Source: Anaerolineaceae bacterium (GTDB lineage Bacteria > Chloroflexota > Anaerolineae > Anaerolineales > Anaerolineaceae). From it: a DNA stretch of 64,000 nucleotides. The notes beneath the pieces were generated by a model that had not been told where the DNA came from, searched no databases, and saw only the letters and a list, made by a program, of their open reading frames with translations. Position 1 is the stretch's first letter. Each line of letters begins with the position of its first letter. The stretch covers positions 1 to 64,000 of the forward strand of contig DUMZ01000012.1 of NCBI GenBank assembly GCA_012839565.1. The letters are read 5' to 3'. Positions 16,403-24,574 of the stretch are shown piece by piece. The translations under genes and the position numbers were made by a program.

Positions 16403-17491
16403 TTATTCAATGACCTCAACTGTGGTATTGCCAACAAAGCCCTGAATAGTCTGCTCTCCTGGATAGTAGCCCACATAAGGCTCAGACCAGCGCCAAATCC
16501 ACTTGGCATCATGGGGCAAGCAGTTCACACAACCATGCGAAAGTGCCACGCCAAAATTGTTGTGCCAGTAAGCGGTATGAATCGCCTGCCCATCGCTGTG
16601 ATACAAAAGCGTCCAGGCAATACCCGGTGAATCGTATTGCGACACCCCACCCGCGCTCATATGTAACGAAATCATCTTGCGCCAGGTATGATGCACGCCG
16701 GGCGTCGTCGTCCATTTTCCTTCTTTCACATAGCCGGTAGACACTTCGCAAAAATAAACTTCCCGTTTGCCTTCAAAGGCGTACAAAGTTTGATTGTAAA
16801 GGTCAACCACGATGCGCTTTTCGCCGGCTTCAGGGTGAATGGGGGCAATTTCTTCGGGCGTGATTACCCGGCAAGCCCGGGCGTCAACCCAATATTGATC
16901 TGGCAACGCGCCATATTTCTCACTCAGCAAATACTCCGTGCGCCCATTGTGCTGACGAATATCCGACACCCAATGCACTTGCGAATAATAAAGCCTGGGC
17001 TGGGGCACCGAACGAATCCAATAGGATGAATTTTCCTTTGAACCCTGCACCTGGATATCCACTTTGGGAATGGTAATCTCCACCCACATCCCGTGCTGGC
17101 CATCCGCCTGCTCGGGCAAGGCATTAACCACCGGGTTGTAATAACTGCGACAAGGCTGCATCATCCAGGAATGCACATAACCTTCTGGCGTTTCGTACCA
17201 GCGTTGTTTATAGCGGTTGGGGTCCAGTTTGTTGGCAACCAGTTCACGTTTAATCTCAAAAACGTCATCGCGGTAAATCGTTTTCACCACCGGCGCGTCA
17301 ACATTCGGCTCGCTGCGCATTTCGGTCCATGCGCCAACATCGCCAACCGCGATACGCCCATAAAGCTTGCCATCAATAAATTGCTCCACGGCCTGGGTTC
17401 GTGGTTCCAGCTTTGGCAAGGCCAAAGCGCCCATCACCATGCCACTCATTTTCAAAAATTCTCTTCGGCTAAGTTTCCAGTTTTTCATCAT
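16403..17491 (-). CDS. Secreted L,D-transpeptidase (YkuD) with Tat signal
   Basis: Peptidoglycan L,D-transpeptidase. N-terminal twin-arginine signal (SRREFLKMSG at about residues 8-17, then a hydrophobic stretch), a central SH3-like portion, and a C-terminal YkuD domain with the complete active-site motif: His in AIHTAYWH and SHGCVNC with the nucleophilic Cys near residue 321. It likely forms 3-3 crosslinks or attaches proteins to the wall. Three start codons are possible (GTG 17494, ATG 17491, ATG 17488); a perfect -10 (17496-17501) lies so close that the transcript is probably leaderless, favouring an ATG. A paralogue is encoded at 27590-28603. Confidence 0.92.
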   Translation of the reverse strand: MMKNWKLSRREFLKMSGMVMGALALPKLEPRTQAVEQFIDGKLYGRIAVGDVGAWTEMRSEPNVDAPVVKTIYRDDVFEIKRELVANKLDPNRYKQRWYETPEGYVHSWMMQPCRSYYNPVVNALPEQADGQHGMWVEITIPKVDIQVQGSKENSSYWIRSVPQPRLYYSQVHWVSDIRQHNGRTEYLLSEKYGALPDQYWVDARACRVITPEEIAPIHPEAGEKRIVVDLYNQTLYAFEGKREVYFCEVSTGYVKEGKWTTTPGVHHTWRKMISLHMSAGGVSQYDSPGIAWTLLYHSDGQAIHTAYWHNNFGVALSHGCVNCLPHDAKWIWRWSEPYVGYYPGEQTIQGFVGNTTVEVIE

Positions 17492-17495
17492 CACT

Positions 17496-17501
17496 ATTAT
17501 A
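17496..17501 (-). promoter_or_regulatory. -10 element abutting the L,D-transpeptidase start
   Basis: Minus-strand TATAAT at 17496-17501, only a few bases before the candidate ATG codons at 17491 and 17488; a transcript starting 5-7 bases downstream would begin at or next to the start codon. The -35 region (TTTGTA at 17519-17524) is poor. Confidence 0.45.
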
Positions 17502-17571
17502 CGGTCTCAACTAAACATTACAAAAAAGCTTGTGCAACGAAACACTCCCAGGCTTGTTTTCAGCCAGGGCG

Positions 17572-18021
17572 CTAAAAATCACCGCCCCGGCGGGAGCTTT
17601 CGCGCTGAATATCGCGTTCTTTAATGCTTTCGCGTTTGTCATATTGTTTCTTTCCGCGCGCCACGCCGATTTCCAGTTTGGCGCGTCCAGCTTTCAGGTA
17701 AACCCGCAAAGGGACAATCGTCATGCCCTTAATGCGCACGGCGTTCCACAACTGGCGGATTTCCTTCTTGTGCAAAAGCAGTTTGCGGTCGCGCGTCGGA
17801 TTATGCTGCGCGGTCGAAGCCTGCTCATAAGGCGCGATATGCGCGCCAACCAGCCAGGCCTCCTCGCCATCGGTGCGCACATAAGCCTCCTGCAGGCTCA
17901 TCTTTCCCTGACGAATCGACTTAATCTCGGTCCCCTTCAGCACCAGTCCGGCTTCGTAAGTATCGCTCACAAAATATTCAAACCGCGCTTTGCGGTTTGT
18001 CGAAACAACTTTTACGTTCAT
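17572..18021 (-). CDS. smpB: SsrA-binding protein SmpB
   Basis: Small basic protein that delivers tmRNA to stalled ribosomes for trans-translation. Recognisable from NRKARFEYFVSDTYEAGLVL (residues 9-28), GTEIKSIRQGKMSL, the RDRKLLLHKKEI helix and the basic C-terminal tail with ARGKKQYDKRESIKERD. Length 149 is normal. The tmRNA gene itself is not in this window. The start codon lies 7 bases after a TAAAAT -10, suggesting a leaderless mRNA. Confidence 0.97.
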   Translation of the reverse strand: MNVKVVSTNRKARFEYFVSDTYEAGLVLKGTEIKSIRQGKMSLQEAYVRTDGEEAWLVGAHIAPYEQASTAQHNPTRDRKLLLHKKEIRQLWNAVRIKGMTIVPLRVYLKAGRAKLEIGVARGKKQYDKRESIKERDIQRESSRRGGDF

Positions 18022-18036
18022 AAGCCTATTTTAACA
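18022..18036 (-). promoter_or_regulatory. Extended -10 promoter of smpB, probably leaderless
   Basis: Minus-strand TGTTAAAAT (18028-18036) ends 7 bases before the A of the smpB ATG, the normal distance from a -10 to the transcription start. The 15 bases from ATG to the -10 are identical to those in front of hemW (29822-29836). Confidence 0.5.
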
Positions 18037-18210
18037 TATTCCCAAAAGAATAGCGCTGCCAAGAACAAGGAGCATAACTCCCCTGAAAAAAGAAGAATAA
18101 GAAGTATCAGCCCTATTAGTTCAGCCAAAGCTGAAAATCGTTTGGTACAATACAAGTGTCACATCTCATCTTTTATATGTCACTTGCTGATCCTACTAAG
18201 GATAGTTGCC

Positions 18211-18762
18211 ATGAAAACGCCAAAAACACGCAAAATAATCTCTTTGATAATCGTACTTCTCGTTGCCATCACATCCCTTTGTGGCTGCGGAAAGCCCGAT
18301 TCTGTTAAACACAAACTCGTCCGCGACCTGAGAGCATTAGCAAAAATCGACAATTTTGATGATTTATATGTGTCCATCTATTGGATCGAATCATATGTGC
18401 TTAATCGATATCCTTGGTCGAAAAATGATTTACTTGAACGTGCAGACAACGTCATCATTCTCCAGGGAGATGAGATTAAAGGAAAGTTGGAATGGTTCAA
18501 AGACATCAGTGAAAAAGACATTGAACTGCTTGAAGAAGACCAGAAACCCGACACCAGGTTTTATGTACTCATTGAGTCTGTTGAAAAGGGAAAGCTTTTT
18601 GAGTTACTCATGTTTGGAGATTCTTTTTCCTATTTCGTGAATGGGTATCTAATCCAATGGAACGATAAAATAATTAATGCTCTTATACCCTTGCTCGATG
18701 AGAAAGCTTTTTCTGACCTTGAATTGTATAGATACCAATATTTATACGGGAGTATTTATTAG
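18211..18762 (+). CDS. Lipoprotein, family A, member 1
   Basis: Unrecognised secreted lipoprotein, 183 residues. Signal peptide with lipobox LCGC (lipid-bearing Cys near residue 26). The mature part shares a pattern with four other proteins in this array: VKxxLxxDLxxLAxI, then DNFDDLYVSIYW, EIKGKL, RFYVLIESVEKGKLFELLMFG, VNG, and a C-terminal PLL...L..Y. A much longer in-frame ORF extends upstream through smpB on the other strand; I start at ATG 18211 because AAGGA at 18198-18202 precedes it and the signal peptide begins there. First gene of the array. Confidence 0.8.
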   Translation: MKTPKTRKIISLIIVLLVAITSLCGCGKPDSVKHKLVRDLRALAKIDNFDDLYVSIYWIESYVLNRYPWSKNDLLERADNVIILQGDEIKGKLEWFKDISEKDIELLEEDQKPDTRFYVLIESVEKGKLFELLMFGDSFSYFVNGYLIQWNDKIINALIPLLDEKAFSDLELYRYQYLYGSIY

Positions 18763-18878
18763 CATGGCGTGCTTCAAACAGTCATAAACCAGATTTTGAT
18801 TGTTCAGGAATAACAATTTGACAAAAGGAACAACACTGATTGAGCGGTTTTTAAGTTTACAGATTTTAGGAGTTTGCT

Positions 18879-19424
18879 ATGAGAGAAAGAAAAAACAGAA
18901 TTTGGCATCTATTAATTGGCTTTGTATTTGCTTTAACAACACTCAATGCTTGTCGGAGCCAAGATGCGGTCAAGCAAAAATTAGTCAGCGAGCTGACAAG
19001 TTTGGCCACAATACAGGATTTTGACGATATCACCGTTTCAACATATTCCATCAACCCATGGTTGTTCCCGCGTGAGCGTTATACTGTCGCGGAAATAGAA
19101 AAATTTGCCGCAACTAAAAAATTCACACTCAATGGGGCCGAAATTGAAGGAAAGTTAGATTTATTCGGCGAAATCAAGGAATCCGACTTTGAACTGTCTC
19201 ATAAAGCACATCCCAAAAAGACGCGCTTTTATGTGCTTATTGAATCAGCAGAGGATGGCAAGTTGCTTGAAATGCTCTTGTTCGGTGGCTATAGCACGTA
19301 TATTGTCAATGGCGTTGAAATTAAGCCAAGCGACAAAATCCTAGAAGCGCTAACGCCTTTACTTTCAGAGAGCGCCCTGCGCGACCTTGAAGTCTATCGC
19401 GATCGGGAGTGCTATTGCGATTAA
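18879..19424 (+). CDS. Lipoprotein, family A, member 2
   Basis: Second family A lipoprotein, 181 residues. Signal peptide with lipobox LNAC, then the shared VKQKLVSELTSLATI, DFDDITVSTY, EIEGKLDLFGEI, RFYVLIESAEDGKLLEMLLFG and VNGVEI blocks. Unlike most other copies it ends in a Cys-containing tail (RECYCD). Function unknown; the conserved core without a known catalytic motif suggests a binding or structural role on the outer face of the membrane. Confidence 0.8.
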   Translation: MRERKNRIWHLLIGFVFALTTLNACRSQDAVKQKLVSELTSLATIQDFDDITVSTYSINPWLFPRERYTVAEIEKFAATKKFTLNGAEIEGKLDLFGEIKESDFELSHKAHPKKTRFYVLIESAEDGKLLEMLLFGGYSTYIVNGVEIKPSDKILEALTPLLSESALRDLEVYRDRECYCD

Positions 19425-19552
19425 AAAGACTGAAACACAACGACAAACAGCGAAAGATTGAAAGTGCTATGCGTACAACACTGCTGACCAAATTATCCGC
19501 TTGACTTATTTATTGATATTTTCCAAGCAAGGTCTGATAGATAGGAAAAATC

Positions 19553-20113
19553 ATGAAATGGACTAAAACCAAACCAATCAAATTAATACTCGTTCTTGCG
19601 CTCACCTTTTCTCTTATCAACGGGTGCGCGAAACCAGAGCCAGTCGTTCAAGAAAGCATTGACCTGGACCCAGTTAAACAAGAACTATTAAACGATATTA
19701 ACAGTCTGGCTGAAATAAACGATTTTGAAGGACTGAGTGTGTCTGCTTATTGGGTCAGTATTCATTCACATTTCCGAGCACCATTAAACATTAATGATTT
19801 AATTCGATTTGATCGTGGTGGGTTCCATTTGGAAGGGAATGAAATCAAAGGAAAATTAGAGTTGTTTAGTCAGATTGAGATGAATGATATTCAATTGGCA
19901 AGGATAGGAAATTTTGAAAATGCCAGATATTATCTAGTAATAGAATCAGATAAGGATGGAAAACTTTTTGAATTGCTTTTGTTTAATGGTTGGTCCAATA
20001 TGTCCATCAATGGGGTTGAAATCGAACCAAGTAAAAAAATATTAGACGCAATCTATCCTTTGCTCACACCAGGTGCAAGGTATGAACTCCGAAAGTATAG
20101 TAAATGGTTTTAA
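19553..20113 (+). CDS. Lipoprotein, family A, member 3
   Basis: Third family A lipoprotein, 186 residues, lipobox INGC. Its first 70 residues are nearly identical to member 4 (shared CAKPEPVVQESI and DPVKQELLNDINSLAEINDF), while the middle differs, showing recent duplication followed by divergence or recombination. The conserved IKGKLELF and YYLVIESDKDGKLFELLLF blocks are present. It pairs with the family B gene that follows. Confidence 0.8.
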   Translation: MKWTKTKPIKLILVLALTFSLINGCAKPEPVVQESIDLDPVKQELLNDINSLAEINDFEGLSVSAYWVSIHSHFRAPLNINDLIRFDRGGFHLEGNEIKGKLELFSQIEMNDIQLARIGNFENARYYLVIESDKDGKLFELLLFNGWSNMSINGVEIEPSKKILDAIYPLLTPGARYELRKYSKWF

Positions 20114-20220
20114 GCTTTTACAGTTGTTGCCATTTAAATTCAATCAAATGAGATTAGTAAAGTGTATTTCATCACTATTCGAAAAGAACAGCTAAGTATG
20201 CTGGTATTATGAGGACAATC

Positions 20221-20916
20221 ATGAAACGTTTGATAAAAAAACTCAAGCTTATATTTATCCTTTTGCTTTTTCTCTTTGGTTGTTCAAACTCTGTTTCCGA
20301 AAAAGTTCAACCTTACTTTCTTCTGAGTGAAAACACCTGTTCTTTTCCATGTTGGATGGAAATCACACCAGGTGAAACCACTGCTTCAGAAGCTGAAGAG
20401 ATGCTCGAGCGACTTGTTCACAGATATGCTCAAAAAGGAATTGAGATTACATACACAAAAGATTTTACCACCAACACCTATGGTAATAAAGATTATTTTT
20501 ATTATGTACTAACACCTGGAAGCGAGATATTTATCGGTCTCTATGGTGATGACCCTGTATACGAAATTTATATTGTCTTTCTTAACACCCCAACTGTGTC
20601 AGAATTTGTTGCGAATTATGGGGTTCCAAACAGAGTAGGTGTTTGCTATACAGGAAATTTTGTGCAAACACACCTAATCTACGAAGGCTTGCGTGTTCTT
20701 ACAAAATCAGATATACCCGTCTATGATGAGAATACAAAAACAGTCGCGATTGAAAATTTTTATGACAATCAGGTTGATGCGGTCTTTTTCAACTGGTGGC
20801 GACCTGAAGTCATTTATGGATTCACATTTGACTGGGAAGATATGGCCCAAACCGTTGTCATTAATCTTGATGAAGAAGATTCAAATACAAATTGTTACGG
20901 AGAATTTATTCCATAA
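20221..20916 (+). CDS. Lipoprotein, family B, member 1
   Basis: Second lipoprotein family of the array, about 231 residues. Lipobox LFGC. The mature protein opens with KVQPYFLLSENTC, then SFPCWMEITPGET: a CxxxC pair in a CxFPCWxxITPGE context. Two further Cys (near residue 140 and near the C-terminus) could form two disulfides. The C-terminal FTFDWEDMAQTVVI is conserved in all three copies. Start set at ATG 20221 since GAGGA (20211-20215) precedes it; another ATG lies 12 bases upstream. I have no function to offer. Confidence 0.78.
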   Translation: MKRLIKKLKLIFILLLFLFGCSNSVSEKVQPYFLLSENTCSFPCWMEITPGETTASEAEEMLERLVHRYAQKGIEITYTKDFTTNTYGNKDYFYYVLTPGSEIFIGLYGDDPVYEIYIVFLNTPTVSEFVANYGVPNRVGVCYTGNFVQTHLIYEGLRVLTKSDIPVYDENTKTVAIENFYDNQVDAVFFNWWRPEVIYGFTFDWEDMAQTVVINLDEEDSNTNCYGEFIP

Positions 20917-20953
20917 TTTTGGAATTTACTGAATTAATTTCTGGAAAGACACC

Positions 20954-21514
20954 ATGAAAACAAACACAAAGCTAACCAAGTTATCATTAGTTCTTTTGCT
21001 CACCTTTTCTCTTATCAGCGGGTGCGCGAAACCAGAGCCAGTCGTTCAAGAAAGCATTGAATTGGACCCAGTTAAACAAGAACTATTAAATGATATTAAC
21101 AGTCTGGCTGAAATTAACGATTTTGAAGGACTGAGTGTGTCTGTTTATTGGGCCCATCCAGAAACAAGATATCGGGCTAAATTGACACTTGACCAACTCA
21201 TAGAATGGCCGGATAAAACCTTTAATCTTGAAGGGGATGATATAAAAGGAAAATTAGATCTGTTTGGACAAATCCAGGCAGAAGATATTCGGTTGGATCC
21301 CCTTCAACGCGGGGATGTTGCCAGGTTCTATTTGGTGATTGAATCTGTTGAGAAAGGAAAGCTTTTCGACATTCTGCTATTTGGATACAGAGGCGATATT
21401 TTTATCGTTAATGGAGTTCATATTATGGCAAACCAAAAAATCCTCGACATGATTATGCCTCTCCTTAATTACGATGCGAAGTATAACCTAAGAGCTTATG
21501 GCGAATGGTTCTAA
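20954..21514 (+). CDS. Lipoprotein, family A, member 4
   Basis: Family A lipoprotein, 186 residues, lipobox ISGC, almost identical to member 3 over the signal peptide and first third. The middle carries its own version of the variable segment, then IKGKLDLFGQI, RFYLVIESVEKGKLFDILLFG and a C-terminal NYDAKYNLRAYGEWF. The 40 bases upstream resemble those upstream of member 5, part of the duplicated unit. Confidence 0.8.
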   Translation: MKTNTKLTKLSLVLLLTFSLISGCAKPEPVVQESIELDPVKQELLNDINSLAEINDFEGLSVSVYWAHPETRYRAKLTLDQLIEWPDKTFNLEGDDIKGKLDLFGQIQAEDIRLDPLQRGDVARFYLVIESVEKGKLFDILLFGYRGDIFIVNGVHIMANQKILDMIMPLLNYDAKYNLRAYGEWF

Positions 21515-21616
21515 ATTGCCTCTTTATATGAGTTTATCAATCAATCGAATGTATAAGTGCGTTCACATCCCTAAAGACTTTAGAGACATTACGCAAAAAA
21601 TTTTGTGAGGTAAAAC

Positions 21617-22300
21617 TTGAAAATCTTATCAAAAATAATCATATCATTTTTTGTTCTATTACTATTCTTTTCTGGCTGTCAATCTGAAGAAAAAGTTCAA
21701 CCTTACTACCTTCTTACAAAAAACACATGCGATTTCCCATGTTGGATGGGGATTACACCAGGAGAAACGCCATATACAGAACTCAAAGAAATAATTGACC
21801 TACTCGTTCGAGATTACGCAAAAAAAGGTGTTGTCATCACATATGAGGAGAAACCGATTGTACATCGGAACTGGGTAGAATATATTTATTTAGAGATGCC
21901 GGGAAGTGAGGCGTATATAATTTTAGATAGCAATATCGTGAAAGAAATAAAAATAATCTTTCTCAATACGCCAACAGTTGCTGAATTTGCTGAGAACTTT
22001 AAAGTACCCGATAAGATTGGTATATGCTTGTCAAGCAGTCGCGCCCGACCCATCTTGTTTTATGATGGCGCACTTGTCTTTACGAAAACAGGATTACTGA
22101 ATATTGATGAGAGAACCGGATTGGTTTCTATTGAAGACTTTTATTTGGGCCGGGTTGACGAAGTCCGGTTAAAAGTTATACCAGAAGACAATCATCACTT
22201 TGATTTCACGTTTGACTGGGAAGATATGTCCCAAACCGTTCTGATAGATATTAATAAAACAGATCCAAACTCTGATTGTTTCGGAGAATTTATTCCGTGA
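21617..22300 (+). CDS. Lipoprotein, family B, member 2
   Basis: Family B lipoprotein, 227 residues, lipobox FSGC. Starts at TTG 21617 behind GTGAGG (21605-21610); member 3 of the family has the same start arrangement, which supports the choice. Shared blocks: KVQPYYLLTKNTC, DFPCWMGITPGET, IFLNTPTVAEFAEN, SIEDFYL.RVDEV and FTFDWEDMSQTVLIDIN. Four Cys in the mature part keep the family spacing. Confidence 0.78.
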   Translation: MKILSKIIISFFVLLLFFSGCQSEEKVQPYYLLTKNTCDFPCWMGITPGETPYTELKEIIDLLVRDYAKKGVVITYEEKPIVHRNWVEYIYLEMPGSEAYIILDSNIVKEIKIIFLNTPTVAEFAENFKVPDKIGICLSSSRARPILFYDGALVFTKTGLLNIDERTGLVSIEDFYLGRVDEVRLKVIPEDNHHFDFTFDWEDMSQTVLIDINKTDPNSDCFGEFIP

Positions 22301-22337
22301 TTTTGGAATTTGCTAAATTAACTTGCAGGAAAACACC

Positions 22338-22922
22338 ATGAAAACAAATACAAAACCAATTAAATTAATACTCGTTCTTGCGCTCACCTTTTCTCTTCTA
22401 AACGGGTGTGTGAAACCAGAGCCAGTCGCTCCAAAACCAACAGTTCAAGTGCCAACTGACCAGGACCCAGTTAAACAACGAATATTAGACGCGGTATTTA
22501 AAGTGGCGAATATACGGGATTTTGAAGGATTAAGTGTTTCTGTTTATTGGATGGACCCGTATGTGATAATGGAGTTGGAGCATCTGTATAAACTTGAAGA
22601 TCTTATAAAAAAGCCAGATAAATTCATCAAACTTGAAGGAGACGAACTTGAAGGAAAATTGGATTTGTTTGCTCAAATCAAAGCTGAGGATATTGAACTT
22701 GTCCCACCAGATTATATTCGTACGGAAATACACAGGTTTTATTTGGTGATTGAATCAGCAGAGGAAGGAAAACTTTACGAATTCCTTTTGTGGGGAAATT
22801 ATAAAAACTTTATCGTTAATGGTACTCATATCAGGCCGAACCAAAAATTTCTCGACATCATCATGCCCCTTCTCAATTACGACGCAAGGCTTGATATAAG
22901 AGGATATAGCGAGTGGTTTTAA
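22338..22922 (+). CDS. Lipoprotein, family A, member 5
   Basis: Family A lipoprotein, 194 residues, lipobox LNGC followed by a Pro/Thr/Val spacer (KPEPVAPKPTVQVPTDQ). The ATG at 22338 is preferred to an upstream TTG because AGGA at 22327-22330 sits at the right distance. The core shows LEGKLDLFAQIKAEDIEL, RFYLVIESAEEGKLYEFLLWG and the NYDARLDIRGYSEWF ending, closest to member 4. Confidence 0.8.
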   Translation: MKTNTKPIKLILVLALTFSLLNGCVKPEPVAPKPTVQVPTDQDPVKQRILDAVFKVANIRDFEGLSVSVYWMDPYVIMELEHLYKLEDLIKKPDKFIKLEGDELEGKLDLFAQIKAEDIELVPPDYIRTEIHRFYLVIESAEEGKLYEFLLWGNYKNFIVNGTHIRPNQKFLDIIMPLLNYDARLDIRGYSEWF

Positions 22923-22985
22923 AGTTTAACCGTATGTATTTGTCCATCAGGTGAATGTTAACATGAGAATTTTGTGAGGTGCAAC

Positions 22986-23687
22986 TTGAAAAAATTATCA
23001 ATATTAATCCTATTAACCTTTGGGCTGCTGTTGCTTTTTTCCGGATGTAAAAATGAGCAATTGGATATTGAGCAAAATCTTCAACCGTATTACCTTCTGA
23101 CAGAAAACACTTGTTCTTTCCCGTGTTGGATGGGGATTACACCAGGAGAAACGTCTTATCCAGAACTCAAAGAAATAATTGACCAACTCGTTCAAGATTA
23201 TGCGGAAAAAGGTGTGGCAATCACATACATAGAGGAACCATTTTCTAAACATATAGACCAGATACTCTACATCTATGCAGAGATGCCAGGCAGTGAGGTG
23301 TATATAATTTTAGATAGCATCAATATCGTGAAAGAAATAAAAATAATCTTTCTCAATACGCCAACGGTTGCTGAATTTGCTGAGAACTACAAAGCACCCG
23401 ATAACATCGGTATATGCATGGCACACAGGTATGCCCACACCAATTTAGTTTACGATGGAGCGCGTGTTCTCACGAAAAAAGAACTTCCAAATTATGATGC
23501 AGAAACAGGACTGATTTCTATTGAAGATTTCTATCTGAACCGGGTTGACGAAGTTCAACTTAGAGCAGTTCCCCAAAACAAGCATTACGATTTCACATTT
23601 GACTGGGAAGATATGGCACAAACTGTTTTCATAGATATAAACAATACAGACCCCAATTCCGATTGTTTAGGAAGGTTTCAACCATAA
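22986..23687 (+). CDS. Lipoprotein, family B, member 3
   Basis: Family B lipoprotein, 233 residues, lipobox FSGC. Start placed at TTG 22986 behind GTGAGGTG, as in member 2, rather than at the GTG 12 bases earlier, which is part of the ribosome site. QPYYLLTENTC then SFPCWMGITPGET, LNTPTVAEFAENY and FTFDWEDMAQTVFIDIN are all present. It is closest to member 2, consistent with duplication of an A-B gene pair. Confidence 0.78.
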   Translation: MKKLSILILLTFGLLLLFSGCKNEQLDIEQNLQPYYLLTENTCSFPCWMGITPGETSYPELKEIIDQLVQDYAEKGVAITYIEEPFSKHIDQILYIYAEMPGSEVYIILDSINIVKEIKIIFLNTPTVAEFAENYKAPDNIGICMAHRYAHTNLVYDGARVLTKKELPNYDAETGLISIEDFYLNRVDEVQLRAVPQNKHYDFTFDWEDMAQTVFIDINNTDPNSDCLGRFQP

Positions 23688-23802
23688 TTTTGGTGTTTGC
23701 TGAATTATTGAGATGGATTTTGTTGGGTTTATTTTTCTATATTCGCAAAATAGATTAGTGCAGTGAGAAAATAAAGGGTTTTTAGTATTAAAAGGAATTG
23801 AA

Positions 23803-24240
23803 ATGACGATCAAAGAGATTAAAAAACCAGTGTTTTTCATTTTAGTGGCTATTTTTCTGTTGGCCTTTGGTGTTATTCACCTTTTAAGAGTAACAGGCTA
23901 CATACGCGAACCGGAGAAGGTTAAATTTATAGACCCACATTTCTGCAACTTTGATAAAAGCCCAAATATTGAGAATGCATTTTTTGTTGGTGACACAATT
24001 TGTGTCTGCGGAAGATTTAAAACAACAGACCCGAATTTTAAAGGTTATGTGCATATTAATATATATGAGGATGAAATTGTTAAGACTGAAGAGGTCTATA
24101 AATTCACACATTACATCGTCAACCATGAAACAGAGAAAATTCCAATTGATTTGGAACTGCCACCAGGGAAATACTCGGTTTTGTTGGGTTTAGGTCGAGA
24201 TATAATCTTTACTGAAAACTTTAGTGTGTTGGATCCCTGA
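23803..24240 (+). CDS. Membrane-anchored protein of unknown function
   Basis: Not recognised. 145 residues: one N-terminal membrane helix (about 11-30) and a beta-rich outer domain that reads like an Ig-type fold, with paired Cys (FCNF, ICVCG) and a closing LPPGKYSVLLGLG. No lipobox, so it differs in anchoring from the array before it, but its position, composition and AAGGA ribosome site suggest it belongs to the same cluster. Confidence 0.65.
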   Translation: MTIKEIKKPVFFILVAIFLLAFGVIHLLRVTGYIREPEKVKFIDPHFCNFDKSPNIENAFFVGDTICVCGRFKTTDPNFKGYVHINIYEDEIVKTEEVYKFTHYIVNHETEKIPIDLELPPGKYSVLLGLGRDIIFTENFSVLDP

Positions 24241-24574
24241 TTTACAGTTAACTGATGACACTATTGCTTGAAAAGCATTCCTGATCATTATTTGGATCAA
24301 TTCTGTCTAATCTTCAGATTATTGAAAAGTGCCAACAGGCAGATGGCACGAGTCTCCGAAACCAGAAAGCGATTTTTGATATGAAAATTGTTCATTTTAA
24401 GTTGGCTTTATCTGCATTTTTTGCAAGTATTCAAAATGTCTGAGAGCCAAGCCCATAATTGCTCCCAAAAATCCTTTGTAATATTCGTATAAGAAGCGCT
24501 ACGAAAAATACGATTTCATGAATTTCGGTGGTATACTAATCAATTGGTAAAAACAATATAAACCGGAGGAAAAT
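24241..24574. other. Intergenic gap before the acyl-CoA synthetase gene
   Basis: 334 bases without a supported gene. The right end should hold the promoter of the next gene: TATACT at 24532-24537 is a fair -10, but no -35 is convincing. The rest is AT-rich like the lipoprotein array and shows no clear hairpin terminator. Confidence 0.35.

Noticed and set aside
17530..18210. Upstream part of a 410-codon plus-strand ORF ending at 18762
   Set aside because: It runs antisense through smpB; only the part from ATG 18211 has a ribosome site and signal peptide.
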